Origin: Bosea sp. 685 | GTDB lineage: Bacteria > Pseudomonadota > Alphaproteobacteria > Rhizobiales > Beijerinckiaceae | Direction of reading: 5' to 3' | DNA length: 64,000 nucleotides | NCBI RefSeq assembly: GCF_031884435.1 | Contig: NZ_CP134779.1 | Coordinates: 2,976,001 to 3,040,000, forward strand | Shown: piece after piece, positions 1-8,603 of the stretch | How positions within the stretch are numbered: position 1 is the stretch's first letter | Layout: the number at the start of each line of letters is the position of its first letter | The notes under the pieces: model-generated | Seen by the model: the letters and a program-made list of their open reading frames with translations, nothing else | What the model was told of the DNA's origin: nothing | The model's database searches: none | Translations under genes and position numbers: made by a program

Positions 1-718
1 CCGGCAGCATGGCGTTGGGCAGCGCGTGCCGCAGCAGCACCAGCCGCTCGGGCACGCCCTTGGCGCGCGCGGCCAAGACGTAGCGGCTCTCAATCGCCTC
101 CAGCATCGATGAGCGCACCATGCGCGAGACATGCGCCGTCAGGCCCAGCGACAGGCAGATCACCGGCAGGATCAGATGCCGCAGCCATTGCAGCAGGCCG
201 GCATCAGCGAGCGGCGTATAGCCGGTCGCCGGAAGCCAGCCCAGCCAGACCGCGAAGACGATGATGGCGACGGTGCACCAGAAGAATTCGGGGATGGCGA
301 TCAGCGTGTACTGCATCATGGTCAGAACACGGTCGCTGAGCGAGCCACGATGGACGGCGGAATGAATGCCCAGCGCGATGCCCATGATCGCCACCAGCAG
401 CAGGCTCATGCCGCCGAGCGCAGCCGAACGTTCGAGCGCCCCGCCGATCAGCCTGGCGACCGGCTGATCGATCGAGAGCGCCTGGCCGAACTCGCCATGC
501 AGCACGCCCGAGAGCCAGCGCCAGTATTGCACCAGGATCGGGTCGCGCAGGCCGAGCTTCAGCTCCAGCGCCGCCACAGCGTCGGCCGTGGCGTATTCGC
601 CCAGCACCATATGCGCGACCGAGCCGGGCAGCAGATGGATCGCCGCGAAGACCACCGCCGACATGGCGAACAGGACGACGACCATGCCCAGGATGCGGCG
701 CGCGGCATAGACCAGCAT
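1..718 (-). CDS. Oligopeptide/dipeptide ABC transporter permease (DppB/OppB type), C-terminus cut by window edge
   Basis: Inner-membrane permease subunit of a peptide-type ABC importer. The reading frame stays open from the ATG at 718 to the window edge, about 239 codons. The N-terminus has the typical first membrane segment (MLVYAARRILGM...) followed by a long periplasmic loop and several hydrophobic segments. Near the edge is the EAA-loop signature (AARAKGVPERLVLLRHALPN), which contacts the ATPase. It starts one base after the stop of the upstream binding-protein gene, so the two are surely cotranscribed. The remaining subunits (second permease, ATPases) should lie beyond the window. The substrate is unknown; the family covers peptides, nickel and other small solutes. 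Confidence 0.9.
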   Translation of the reverse strand, partial: MLVYAARRILGMVVVLFAMSAVVFAAIHLLPGSVAHMVLGEYATADAVAALELKLGLRDPILVQYWRWLSGVLHGEFGQALSIDQPVARLIGGALERSAALGGMSLLLVAIMGIALGIHSAVHRGSLSDRVLTMMQYTLIAIPEFFWCTVAIIVFAVWLGWLPATGYTPLADAGLLQWLRHLILPVICLSLGLTAHVSRMVRSSMLEAIESRYVLAARAKGVPERLVLLRHALPNAMLP

Positions 719-719
719 G

Positions 720-2228
720 TCAGGCGAAGCTTGCGTTGCGCAGATCGAACCAGCGCATCGGATGGGCGGTGACGCCCTTCAGGGCGCTGCGATAGGCGCA
801 GCCGAAATTCACCGCATAGGCGAAGAAGCCCGGCGGATTGTCGTAGAGCAGGCGCTGCAGCTGGACATAGTGCTCGCGCTGCTGGACGGGGTCGATGGCC
901 CTTCGCGCCGCCTCCAGCGTCTTGTCGACCTCCGGATTGTTGTAGTGCCAGAGCAGATTGTTGAAGACGCCGGTCGAGTGGAGGAAGGAATAAGTCGCCG
1001 TATCGAGCGTCGGGCGCGCCAGATAGCCATCGACATAGAGCGGCGCCTTGCCGGACACCTCCGCCAGATAGCGCGCCGCCGGCACGCGCTGGATCTCGAT
1101 GTCGAAGCCGCCGGGACGGGCAAGCTGCTGCAGCGTGACGCCAAGCCGTTCGCGCGTGGCGCGGCCGACCGGAATGACCAGCGGAACCTTGACGCCGTTG
1201 GGATAACCGGCCTCGCGCAACAGCTTCCGCGCCGCCGCCGGATCGGACTTGGCGATCGGCAGATCCGTTGCAAAAGCCGCGCTCGATGGTGCTATCGGGC
1301 TGTGAACCGGCGCCCCTTCGCCGAAGAGCGTCAGATCGATCACATCGCGCTTGTCCACGGCCAGATGGAAAGCCTTGCGGACACGCACATCGTTGAACGG
1401 CGCGATGGTGTTGTTCATCACGGCCGTATCCCAGGATGCAGAGGTGACGCTTTCGACCCGCAGGCTCGGGTTCTCGCGCAGCACCTTGATATCCTCAGGG
1501 TTCAGCTCCCAGACGATATCGATGTCTCCCGCCTTGAGCGCATTCAGCCGCGAGCTCATCTCGGGCATCATGCGAAGCTCGACGCCGGCGAGCTTGGGCA
1601 GGCCCTTCTCGAAATAGTCGTCGTGACGCACGAGCACGATCCGGTCGCCGGGCGTATGGCTGCGGAAGCGGAACGGGCCGGTCCCGATGGGCTGGGTCGC
1701 CATGGTCTCGATGGCGTCAGCCGGGACGATCTTGGCCTGGCGGTCGCCGAGAATGTCGACGAAGCCGGCATAGGGATATTTCAGCGTGAAGGTGACGGTC
1801 AGAGGGTCGCTCGCCTCGATCGCCTCGATCATCTCGAAGGTATTGCGGGCGATCGCGCCAGTGGCCGGGTCGACGATGCGGCGGAAGGTGGCGACCACGT
1901 CGGCGGAGGTCATTTCGCGCCCGTTGTGGAATTTGACGCCCGGCTTCAGCTTGAAGGTGCAGGACTTCAAACTGCTGTCCCAGCTCCAGCTTTCCGCCAG
2001 ATCGGGGGCGATCGTCATGTCTTCCTTGATCCGGACCAGGCCGTTGAAGACGAGCACGTCATAGATGTACTCATCGGCGCTGCTGGTCATGGTGGGATCG
2101 AGCGTCCGGATCGAGCCAGCCATGGCGATACGGGCAATATTGGCCCCTTGAGCGCGGGTTGGCATGGGACCGAGCAAGGCGGCTGCGCCAGCACCCGCGA
2201 CAAGGTCGCGGCGGGAGAGGGTCGTCAC
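720..2228 (-). CDS. ABC transporter substrate-binding protein, family 5 (peptide/nickel type)
   Basis: Periplasmic solute receptor for the adjacent permease, 502 aa, the normal size for SBP family 5. The N-terminus carries a twin-arginine-like signal (SRRDLV at residues 5-10, then an Ala-rich hydrophobic stretch ending near TRAQG), suggesting export in folded form. The body has family hallmarks: LDPTMTSSADEYIYDVLVFNGLV near the N-terminus, KPGVKFHNGREMTSADVV, and TGPFRFRSHTPGDRIVLVRHDDY. Upstream is a DUF1028 gene in the same orientation, separated by a palindromic repeat; downstream the permease follows immediately. The ligand cannot be deduced. Confidence 0.93.
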   Translation of the reverse strand: MTTLSRRDLVAGAGAAALLGPMPTRAQGANIARIAMAGSIRTLDPTMTSSADEYIYDVLVFNGLVRIKEDMTIAPDLAESWSWDSSLKSCTFKLKPGVKFHNGREMTSADVVATFRRIVDPATGAIARNTFEMIEAIEASDPLTVTFTLKYPYAGFVDILGDRQAKIVPADAIETMATQPIGTGPFRFRSHTPGDRIVLVRHDDYFEKGLPKLAGVELRMMPEMSSRLNALKAGDIDIVWELNPEDIKVLRENPSLRVESVTSASWDTAVMNNTIAPFNDVRVRKAFHLAVDKRDVIDLTLFGEGAPVHSPIAPSSAAFATDLPIAKSDPAAARKLLREAGYPNGVKVPLVIPVGRATRERLGVTLQQLARPGGFDIEIQRVPAARYLAEVSGKAPLYVDGYLARPTLDTATYSFLHSTGVFNNLLWHYNNPEVDKTLEAARRAIDPVQQREHYVQLQRLLYDNPPGFFAYAVNFGCAYRSALKGVTAHPMRWFDLRNASFA

Positions 2229-2270
2229 GGCTGTTCTCCTTCACAAATGCGGCGTGGGATGATCGTTGCA

Positions 2271-2369
2271 GAGCAGCTTCCGATCCCATTGGATCATCAA
2301 ATTGCCCTATGTCTTTGTTTAAACGCGTTTTCTTCACGCGATCCAGTGTCCGCCTCGTTCGAAAACGCT
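2271..2369. repeat. Dispersed palindromic repeat element, copy 1
   Basis: About 99 bases sharing blocks with copies at 44131, 50391 and 57191: a GATCC(C/A)ATTGGATC palindrome, a central CGCGTTTTCTTCACGCG hairpin and a closing TTCGAAAACGCT. It fills the gap between the DUF1028 gene and the binding-protein gene and could form a folded RNA between two cotranscribed genes. This copy is slightly degenerate at both ends. Confidence 0.8.
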
Positions 2370-2394
2370 TTACCCGGAGCAAGGCGCAGCAGCC

Positions 2395-3057
2395 TCACTT
2401 GACCCAGTATTTCGAGGCTTCGGGATCGAGCGCGCGTTCGACATAGGAGGCCATGACAGGCGTGTAATTCTCCCAGAGGAAGCGCAGCTGGGAGATCGCG
2501 GCCCGGTCGTAGTCGACCCGCAGATCGACCAGCGGGAAGGCCTCCTTGTGGACCACGAGCAAGGCGGCGGACTTCTCCTGCTTGAGCTCCCCACCCGCCT
2601 CATATCCGGCCTCCAGCGCCGCCATCAGCCTTTCCCCGAGATGGGCGTCGGGAAGGTTCGCGAAGGTCTCGGTCATCGCGTCGACGACGGTCGGCGTGCG
2701 GATGATGTTCCCGATCGCGACACAACCGTCGGCCTGCGAGGCGTGATGGGTCGACAGGATGCGCTTGCCATGGAACCAGGCCGTGCCACCGTGCCTGTCG
2801 ATGATCGCGAGCTGCCGGTGCTCGATCTCGGGCCCGGCATCCGCGAGGGTGGCGATGACCTCCGCCGCCGTCTTGCCCTCCTCAAGCAGAGCTATGCCTC
2901 GCGGCCCCAGCCGGGGATCGGTGCAATGCTGGGTCAGAACGGCCCCGACGCCAGCTTTCGCGAAGGGGCAGCGGCTTCCCACGGCAATCGACGATGTCGT
3001 GACCGCAACACCGAACATGCCTGTTCGTCGGCACATGCCAGCAATCGAATACGTCAT
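2395..3057 (-). CDS. DUF1028 family protein (Ntn-hydrolase-like)
   Basis: 220 aa when begun at the ATG at 3057 (MTYSIAGM), which matches the usual family start; the frame is open 19 codons further upstream. It belongs to DUF1028 (COG3342), assigned to the Ntn-hydrolase superfamily: SIAG near the start, GVAVTTSSIAVGSRCPFAKAG, then ADGCVAIGN. No biochemical role is firmly established; family members often accompany peptide ABC transporters and amidohydrolase genes, as here with a family 5 binding protein downstream. An autoproteolytic amidase acting on the imported peptide is a reasonable but unproven guess. Confidence 0.85.
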   Translation of the reverse strand: MTYSIAGMCRRTGMFGVAVTTSSIAVGSRCPFAKAGVGAVLTQHCTDPRLGPRGIALLEEGKTAAEVIATLADAGPEIEHRQLAIIDRHGGTAWFHGKRILSTHHASQADGCVAIGNIIRTPTVVDAMTETFANLPDAHLGERLMAALEAGYEAGGELKQEKSAALLVVHKEAFPLVDLRVDYDRAAISQLRFLWENYTPVMASYVERALDPEASKYWVK

Positions 3058-3376
3058 CGCAGCCGGCTCATCGCTCGGCGAACAGGGCTGTGTCCAGCCA
3101 TTGGGGCGATCCACACAAAGCGCCGTTGATAGCTCGCTGTAGCGCCATTCTGCATTGCTTCTTCATCGAACCTTGACGACCCTCTCCGCAGCCCATTCTG
3201 CCGCCAGCAAGAACCGAGCCTCGGCCAGCGGCTTTCCGCTGAAGCAGAGTGTGACGAATGGGCAGGCGCAGCAATCGGTGCAGCTATGCTTTATGCGATG
3301 GTGCCATTTGGCCGGCGAATACCGATCTCGAACGCCCCGGCTCGCAAGCCGCTTCAAATTTTTCCAAAAGCGCGAG
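3058..3376. other. Intergenic region, no confident gene
   Basis: Gap between the stop of the LysR gene and the start of the DUF1028 gene, both on the minus strand, so it probably holds the promoter of the DUF1028/peptide transporter unit. Frames cross it on both strands, including a minus frame at 3163-3387 containing a Cys-rich stretch (CTDCCACPF), but none has a convincing start or family resemblance. Confidence 0.5.
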
Positions 3377-4285
3377 CTATGGCTCATTCAAGAAGTGCTG
3401 AAGCCGCGGGCTGACGAAATCGAGGAAGACTCGGACGCGCTGCGGCAACCGGGGACCGCCAAGATAGAGCGCATGGATCTCCTCCTCGTCGCCCTTGACC
3501 GCGTCTGACAGGACTTCGACCAACTGTCCGGCGGTGATATCGGCGCGGGCGTGATAGTCGCCGAGGCGTGCAAGGCCGACACCTGCGAGGGCCATGCGCC
3601 GCACCGTCTCGCCATTATTGGCGAGCAGCGTGCCATTCACCGTGCGATCGACGGTGCGGCCGCTTTCCCTAAGCGGCCAGACGGGAGCAGCGCGGCGGAA
3701 GTTGAAGCCAAGGCAGTTGTGCCGCGCGAGATCGTCGATCGTCCGGGGTGTCCCATGGCGGGCGAGATAATCCGGCGCCGCGACGATCTTGCGATGGGCG
3801 ACGCCGATCCGCCGCGCCATCATGGTCGAATCCTGCAACGCCCCGACGCGGAAGGCGACATCGGTGCGGTCCAGATAAAGATCCACGATCTCATCAGACA
3901 GCGACAGATCGACGATGATGTTGGGATGCGCCTGCCAGAATGCCGGAAGCAAGGGCTCCAGGCCGAGCACGCCGAAGGCGACGGAGGCATTGACGCGAAC
4001 GGTGCCGCCCGCATTCGCCCCACCCAGCGCCAAGTCACGCTCCATGTCCTCAAGCTCGGCCAGCAGCGCGAGGCTTCGTTCGTAGTAGATCTGGCCTTCT
4101 GTGGTCAGCGAGAGACGGCGTGTCGAACGCTCCAGCAGGCGCACGCCCAGGCGCGCCTCGATCCGGCCGATCAGTTTGCTGACCGTCGAGGGTGTCATGC
4201 GCAGCAGCCGCGCCGCCTCGGAAAAGCTCCCGGCTTCGACGACCCTGAGGAAGACCTGCATCTCGCCGGCGCGATTATCCATCAC
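3377..4285 (-). CDS. LysR family transcriptional regulator
   Basis: 302 aa, standard LTTR length. The N-terminal winged helix-turn-helix is clear (FSEAARLLRMTPSTVSKLIGRIEARLG, about residues 20-47), followed by the LERSTRRLSLTTEG wing and a periplasmic-binding-like effector domain. It is divergently arranged from the oxidoreductase operon beginning at 4372, and the 86-base gap contains a perfect palindrome (4295-4317) of the T-N11-A type these regulators bind. By the usual LTTR pattern it probably controls that operon and itself. The start could be the first or second Met (4285 or 4282). The effector is unknown. Confidence 0.93.
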   Translation of the reverse strand: MMDNRAGEMQVFLRVVEAGSFSEAARLLRMTPSTVSKLIGRIEARLGVRLLERSTRRLSLTTEGQIYYERSLALLAELEDMERDLALGGANAGGTVRVNASVAFGVLGLEPLLPAFWQAHPNIIVDLSLSDEIVDLYLDRTDVAFRVGALQDSTMMARRIGVAHRKIVAAPDYLARHGTPRTIDDLARHNCLGFNFRRAAPVWPLRESGRTVDRTVNGTLLANNGETVRRMALAGVGLARLGDYHARADITAGQLVEVLSDAVKGDEEEIHALYLGGPRLPQRVRVFLDFVSPRLQHFLNEP

Positions 4286-4294
4286 GGCCCTCCC

Positions 4295-4317
4295 ATCTGT
4301 GAACCTGCTTCACAGAT
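4295..4317. promoter_or_regulatory. Perfect palindrome, probable LysR operator
   Basis: ATCTGTGAA - CCTGC - TTCACAGAT: two perfect 9-base arms around a 5-base spacer, containing the T-N11-A core (TGAACCTGCTTCA). It starts 10 bases upstream of the LysR start codon and 55 bases before the ATG of the divergent operon, the expected position for an autoregulatory and activating LTTR site. Binding is inferred from position and symmetry. Confidence 0.7.
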
Positions 4318-4371
4318 AATGTGGAGGGTGAGCGGATTATCAAGCGCGTCCGCGAGGCCCATCTTCCCAAC

Positions 4372-5370
4372 ATGTCAAAAATCTCCGCACTCGACCTGAT
4401 CAGGACGACCGATCGGCTGACGCTCGGAATCGAGCTCCCGCTCGACAATGACTGGTCTCCAGACGGCGAGGCACGTCGCCTCGCGGACGGACGCCCGCGC
4501 GGCGTACCTGACCTCTCCGAGCAAAGCGACCTCGTCCGCAAGATCGACAGCCTGGGCTTCGCGGCGCTTTGGGTGCGCGACGTCCCCGTCTTCGATGCAG
4601 TGAACATGGGCGATGCGGGCTCCGTCTACGATGTTTTCGCCTTTCTGGGCTTTCTCGCGGGCATTACCCGCAACCTCGCGCTCGGCACCGCCGCCGTGGT
4701 CCTGCCCATCCGCCATCCGCTGATGACGGCAAAGGCCGCAGCCTCGATCGACGCCCTTTCCGGCGGGCGGTTGATCCTCGGCGTGGCGAGTGGCGACCGG
4801 CCGATCGAATATCCCTTGCTGGGAATCGACTTCGACAACCGCGGACAGGCTTTCCGCGATGCGGTCGGCTATCTCCGTGCCGCCTGGCAGGAAGGCGGCC
4901 TGCCGGTTGACGGGCAGCGCGTGGCGTCGCTCGATCTCCTGCCCCGACCGGTACAGGCGAGCATCCCGCTCATCGTCGCCGGCCGCGCCCAGCAGGACGA
5001 GGATTGGCTGCAGGCACATATGGATGGTCGCTTTGTCTATCCCGGCGATTTCGACCGGTTGACCGCGCAGGCGACCGACTGGGCGAGCAGAACGGGCGGG
5101 ACGCGCCCCTTCATCAGCGCCTTCCATCTCGACCTCATCGACGATCCCAACGCCCCGATGCAGCCGATCCGCTTTGGCGCGCGAACCGGGCGCAAGGCGC
5201 TGATCGCGCATTTCCGCGCGCTTGGGCGCGCAGGTCTTGGGCGCGCAGGGGTCGACCATATCGCGATCAATCTGCGGCAGTCGGCGCGACCGCTTGGCGA
5301 GGTGATCGAGGAACTGGCGTCGGAGGTCATTCCGGCGCTCGCCGACAACAAGGCGGCACTGGCCGCGTGA
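4372..5370 (+). CDS. LLM class (luciferase-like) flavin-dependent oxidoreductase
   Basis: 332 aa from the ATG at 4372 (MSKISALDL); the frame is open further upstream but those codons overlap the likely promoter and operator. It is a TIM-barrel luciferase-like monooxygenase/reductase that would use FMN or F420: GFAALWVRDVP, then LALGTAAVVLPIRHPLMTAKAAASIDALSGGR and LILGVASGDR, characteristic of the family. It resembles the subgroup annotated as TIGR03571-type LLM oxidoreductases. First gene of a six-gene operon with an aldo/keto reductase, an MFS pump and an SDR, pointing to reduction and export of a small toxic or signalling molecule. Substrate unknown. Confidence 0.9.
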   Translation: MSKISALDLIRTTDRLTLGIELPLDNDWSPDGEARRLADGRPRGVPDLSEQSDLVRKIDSLGFAALWVRDVPVFDAVNMGDAGSVYDVFAFLGFLAGITRNLALGTAAVVLPIRHPLMTAKAAASIDALSGGRLILGVASGDRPIEYPLLGIDFDNRGQAFRDAVGYLRAAWQEGGLPVDGQRVASLDLLPRPVQASIPLIVAGRAQQDEDWLQAHMDGRFVYPGDFDRLTAQATDWASRTGGTRPFISAFHLDLIDDPNAPMQPIRFGARTGRKALIAHFRALGRAGLGRAGVDHIAINLRQSARPLGEVIEELASEVIPALADNKAALAA

Positions 5371-5390
5371 CAACCACAGGAGAACGACCC

Positions 5391-6215
5391 ATGCAGATCG
5401 TAAAGGCGCACGGCGCCGAAATCCCCGCCCTCGGCTTCGGCGTGTTCCGGATGTCGGATGCTGAGGTGGAGCGCGTCGTTCCAGCTGCTCTGGAAGCCGG
5501 CTTCACCCATTTCGATACCGCCCAGATCTATGGCAACGAAGCGGCGCTCGGCCGGGCCTTGCAGACCGCCGGCGCGCGGCGGCGGGATCTCTTCCTGACC
5601 ACCAAGGTCTGGGTCGACAAGTACAGCAGCGACAAATTCGTGGCGTCGGTCGACGAAAGCCTCGACAAGCTCAGGGTCGATCAGGTCGACTTGCTCCTGC
5701 TGCATTGGCCAGCCGACAAGGTCGCGATCGCCGATCAGATCGAGATGCTCAATGCCGTGCAGGCGGCCGGCAAGACCCGCTTCATCGGCGTCAGCAACCA
5801 GAATGTCGCGCAGCTCAAGGAGTCGATCTCGTCGAGCAAGGCAGCGATCGTCACCAACCAGATCGAACTGCACCCGTATCTCCAGCAAAGCGCGATGATT
5901 GATGCTGCCCGGGCGGCTGGCGTCGCGATCACCGCCTATTACGGCATGGCGGATGGTGCGGTGCCGCGCGATCCAGTGCTCCAGCGCATCGGCAAGGCCT
6001 ATGGCAAGAGCGCCGCCCAGGTCGGGCTGCGCTGGTTGATCCAGCAGGGATTCATTGCGCTGTCCAAAACGGCCAAGCCCGAGCGTGTCGCCGAGAATTT
6101 CGCCGTCTTCGATTTTTCTCTCAGCGACGAGGACATGGCGGCGATCGGCAAGCTTGCTCGCCCCGATGGCCGGCTCGTCAGCCCTCCCGGCCTGGCACCA
6201 GCCTGGGACGCATGA
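5391..6215 (+). CDS. Aldo/keto reductase
   Basis: 274 aa, NADPH-dependent carbonyl reductase of the AKR superfamily. The start is the ATG at 5391, preceded by AGGAGAACGACCC, a strong ribosome binding site; the frame extends upstream only as an overlap with the previous gene. The catalytic tetrad is visible: Asp42 and Tyr47 (FDTAQIYGNE), Lys72 (LTTKVW) and His105 (LLLLHWP). The cofactor loop AKPERVAENFAVFDF lies near the C-terminus. The short form and sequence resemble the 2,5-diketo-D-gluconate reductase (DkgB-like) group. It lies 20 bases after the LLM gene and 10 bases before the MFS gene. Confidence 0.93.
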   Translation: MQIVKAHGAEIPALGFGVFRMSDAEVERVVPAALEAGFTHFDTAQIYGNEAALGRALQTAGARRRDLFLTTKVWVDKYSSDKFVASVDESLDKLRVDQVDLLLLHWPADKVAIADQIEMLNAVQAAGKTRFIGVSNQNVAQLKESISSSKAAIVTNQIELHPYLQQSAMIDAARAAGVAITAYYGMADGAVPRDPVLQRIGKAYGKSAAQVGLRWLIQQGFIALSKTAKPERVAENFAVFDFSLSDEDMAAIGKLARPDGRLVSPPGLAPAWDA

Positions 6216-6225
6216 GGAACAGGAC

Positions 6226-7434
6226 ATGACCACTGCAACGTCAAGCATCCAGCCCGAACAGGGGGATGCAGCCGGTATCAACTGGCCGCTTCTCGCCCTG
6301 GCTGTGGGCGCCTTCGGCATCGGTACGACCGAATTCGCGCCGATGGGGCTCCTCCCCGTCATCGCGGAGGGGGTGAATGTCTCGATCCCGACCGCCGGCC
6401 TGCTCGTCAGCGCTTACGCGATCGGGGTCATGATCGGCGCCCCGGTGATGACGCTGACCTTCAGTCGGTTCGGCAAACGCACCGCGCTGATGCTGCTCAT
6501 GGGCATCTTCACCATCGGCAATCTCCTCTCGGCGCTGTCACCCGACTACTGGACGCTGCTGGCCGCACGCCTCGTCACCAGCCTCAATCACGGCGCCTTC
6601 TTCGGGCTCGGCTCGATCGTCGCCGCGAGCGTGGTGCCGAAGGAGAAGCAGGCCAGCGCCGTCGCAACCATGTTCATGGGATTGACCATCGCCAATATCG
6701 GCGGGGTGCCGGCGGCGACCTGGATCGGCCAGCAAATCGGCTGGCGCATGGCCTTCGCGGGCACGGCGGGATTGGGCCTCGTCGCCATCGCGGCGCTGTG
6801 GCTGGCCTTGCCGAGGGGCGAAGCCGGCACGATGCCGGATGTCAGGCGCGAACTGCGCGTCCTCACGCGCCCGGCCGTGCTGCTCGCCATGGCGACGACG
6901 GTGATGGGAGCTGGCGCCATGTTCACGCTCTACACCTATGTCGCTCCGACCTTGACCGAACTGACCGGCGCCTCAGAGGGCTTCGTCACGCTCGCCCTCG
7001 TGCTGATCGGCGTCGGCTTCACCATCGGCAACGGCGTCGGCGGACGGCTCGCCGACTGGTCGCTGGACGGCGCGACCAGGATCTTCCTGGGTGCGCTCGC
7101 GCTCATCATGCTGGCGCTGCCCTTCGTGCTGTCCAGCCATGTCGGCGCCGCGATCGGGCTGGTCGTCTGGGGCGCAGCGGCCTTCGCCATCGTGCCGCCG
7201 GTCCAGATGCGAGTGATGCAGGCGGCATCGGAAGCGCCGGGCCTGGCCTCTTCGATCAATGTCGGCGCGTTCAACCTTGGCAATGCTCTCGGCGCGGCCG
7301 TCGGTGGTGCCGTGATCAGCCTTGGCCTCGGCTATGCGGCCGTGCCGGTCGCGGGCGGGCTGCTCGCGGCGGCAGGGCTGGGCCTGGTCTGGCTCGGACG
7401 CGCTCGCCCGAAGCTAAAGGCGTGCGAAGCGTGA
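6226..7434 (+). CDS. MFS transporter, DHA1 family (AraJ/NepI/YdhP-like)
   Basis: 402 aa inner-membrane exporter with about 12 hydrophobic segments. The ATG at 6226 is preceded by GAGGAACAGGAC. Features of DHA1 drug/sugar exporters: the WPLLALAVGAFGIGTTEF first helix with the GTTEF motif of the AraJ/PbuE/NepI branch, the motif-A region FSRFGKRTALML between helices 2 and 3, and the motif-C-like helix 5. Members of this branch export nucleosides, arabinose-like sugars or drugs by proton antiport. Embedded in the LLM-AKR operon, it probably expels the same compound that the reductases act on, or its product. Confidence 0.92.
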   Translation: MTTATSSIQPEQGDAAGINWPLLALAVGAFGIGTTEFAPMGLLPVIAEGVNVSIPTAGLLVSAYAIGVMIGAPVMTLTFSRFGKRTALMLLMGIFTIGNLLSALSPDYWTLLAARLVTSLNHGAFFGLGSIVAASVVPKEKQASAVATMFMGLTIANIGGVPAATWIGQQIGWRMAFAGTAGLGLVAIAALWLALPRGEAGTMPDVRRELRVLTRPAVLLAMATTVMGAGAMFTLYTYVAPTLTELTGASEGFVTLALVLIGVGFTIGNGVGGRLADWSLDGATRIFLGALALIMLALPFVLSSHVGAAIGLVVWGAAAFAIVPPVQMRVMQAASEAPGLASSINVGAFNLGNALGAAVGGAVISLGLGYAAVPVAGGLLAAAGLGLVWLGRARPKLKACEA

Positions 7435-7475
7435 CAGGCCGCGTTTCGAGATCGAACAGGCGAGATCGAACAGGG

Positions 7476-7811
7476 ATGAATGAGATGTCTTTTCCGCTGG
7501 CCGGACAACGCTTCGAAGTCGATTATGGCGATCTCGTCGCCACCAACGCCTATGCCCAAGCGGGCCTCTCGCTGACCTACGAAATCACGGGCGGAGCGCT
7601 CACCGGCAACAGCGCGACCGTCGCGTTTGAATGGCGCCATCTTTTCGGCGGTACCTATGCGATCTCCTGGCAGGAGGCCGACGGTTCGACCGTCGTTCAC
7701 ATCGACGATTTCGAAGCAGGCCGCTCATTGGCCTTCTTCACCACTCCCGACGCTCGGTTCTTCCGCCTGGAAGGCAGCCTGAAGCCGCTGGAACCCGTCC
7801 ACCAGAATTGA
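7476..7811 (+). CDS. MoaF-related domain protein
   Basis: 111 aa from the ATG at 7476 (MNEMSFPLAGQ), with AACAGGG upstream. The sequence (QRFEVDYG, LTYEITGG, VAFEWRHLFGGTYAISWQEADGSTVVHIDDF) resembles the MoaF/MoaF-related lipocalin-like small beta-barrel. MoaF itself was named from molybdenum-cofactor clusters, but no Moco genes are nearby, so a Moco role is not supported. In similar operons such proteins are thought to bind or isomerise small hydrophobic ligands; here that is inference. It lies between the MFS and SDR genes and is surely cotranscribed (12 bases to the next ATG). Confidence 0.75.
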   Translation: MNEMSFPLAGQRFEVDYGDLVATNAYAQAGLSLTYEITGGALTGNSATVAFEWRHLFGGTYAISWQEADGSTVVHIDDFEAGRSLAFFTTPDARFFRLEGSLKPLEPVHQN

Positions 7812-7823
7812 GGAGACGACCCC

Positions 7824-8603
7824 ATGGATCTGCAACTCACAGGCAAGACCGCCCTCGTCACCGGCGCGACCGCCGGCATCGGACTGGCGATCGCCCGCTC
7901 ACTTGCCGCGGAAGGCGCGAAGGTCGTCATTTGCGGCCGCTCACAGGTCAATCTCGATACTGCCGCCACCGCGATCGGCGGCAGCGTTCGCACCGTGCTC
8001 GCCGACCCGGCCAGCGCTGAAGGGGCAGCAGCGCTGACCGCCGCCGTGCCGGACATCGATATCCTCATCAACAATCTCGGCATCTACGAATCCAAGGCGT
8101 TCGGCGAGATCACCGACGAGGACTGGCGCCGCTTCTTCGAGATCAACGTCCTGAGTGGCGCCCGCCTCTCGCGGCATTATCTGCCGGGCATGCTTGCGCG
8201 TGATTGGGGGCGGATCATCTTCATCTCCAGCGAAAGCGCGGTCCTGGTTCCACCCAACATGATCCATTACGGCATGACCAAGACGGCGCAGCTCGCGATC
8301 TCGCGCGGGCTGGCGGCGACGACCAAGGGCACGCGTGTCACTGTCAATTCCGTGCTGCCCGGCACGACGCGCTCTGCGGGCATCGAGGATTTCCTGCGCA
8401 GTGTCGCCAGCGACCCGAACCTTCCCGCCGGCGAGATGGAGCAGGAGTACTTCGCCAAGGAGCGCCCGAGCTCGCTGATCCAGCGCATGATCGAGCCTGA
8501 GGAGGTCGCCAGCCTTGTCGCCTATCTGGCAAGCCCACTCTCGGCGGCGACGAACGGCGCCGCGCTGCGGGTCGATGGCGGCATCACGCCGACGATCATA
8601 TGA
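7824..8603 (+). CDS. Short-chain dehydrogenase/reductase (SDR)
   Basis: 259 aa classical SDR. The Rossmann motif TGATAGIG is at residues 13-20, NNLG at 83-86 (variant of NNAG), Ser near 135-136, and the catalytic Tyr149-x3-Lys153 in HYGMTK. CGRS after the second strand favours NADP(H). ATG at 7824 with GGAGACGACCCC upstream. Its stop overlaps the next gene by the 4-base ATGA junction, implying translational coupling. Together with the LLM and AKR enzymes it gives the operon three distinct carbonyl/enone-type redox activities. Substrate not predictable. Confidence 0.93.
   Translation: MDLQLTGKTALVTGATAGIGLAIARSLAAEGAKVVICGRSQVNLDTAATAIGGSVRTVLADPASAEGAAALTAAVPDIDILINNLGIYESKAFGEITDEDWRRFFEINVLSGARLSRHYLPGMLARDWGRIIFISSESAVLVPPNMIHYGMTKTAQLAISRGLAATTKGTRVTVNSVLPGTTRSAGIEDFLRSVASDPNLPAGEMEQEYFAKERPSSLIQRMIEPEEVASLVAYLASPLSAATNGAALRVDGGITPTII

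Noticed and set aside
131..2402. Long Arg/His-rich plus-strand frames opposite the peptide transporter genes
   Set aside because: Composition is typical of the antisense of GC-rich genes, and the minus-strand proteins match known families.
3163..3387. 74-codon minus-strand frame with a Cys-rich stretch (CTDCCACPF)
   Set aside because: It overlaps the end of the LysR gene, has no ribosome binding site or known relatives, and a plus-strand frame covers the same DNA; kept as intergenic.
5004..5390. N-terminal extension of the aldo/keto reductase
   Set aside because: Overlaps the LLM gene in a different frame; a strong ribosome binding site precedes 5391.
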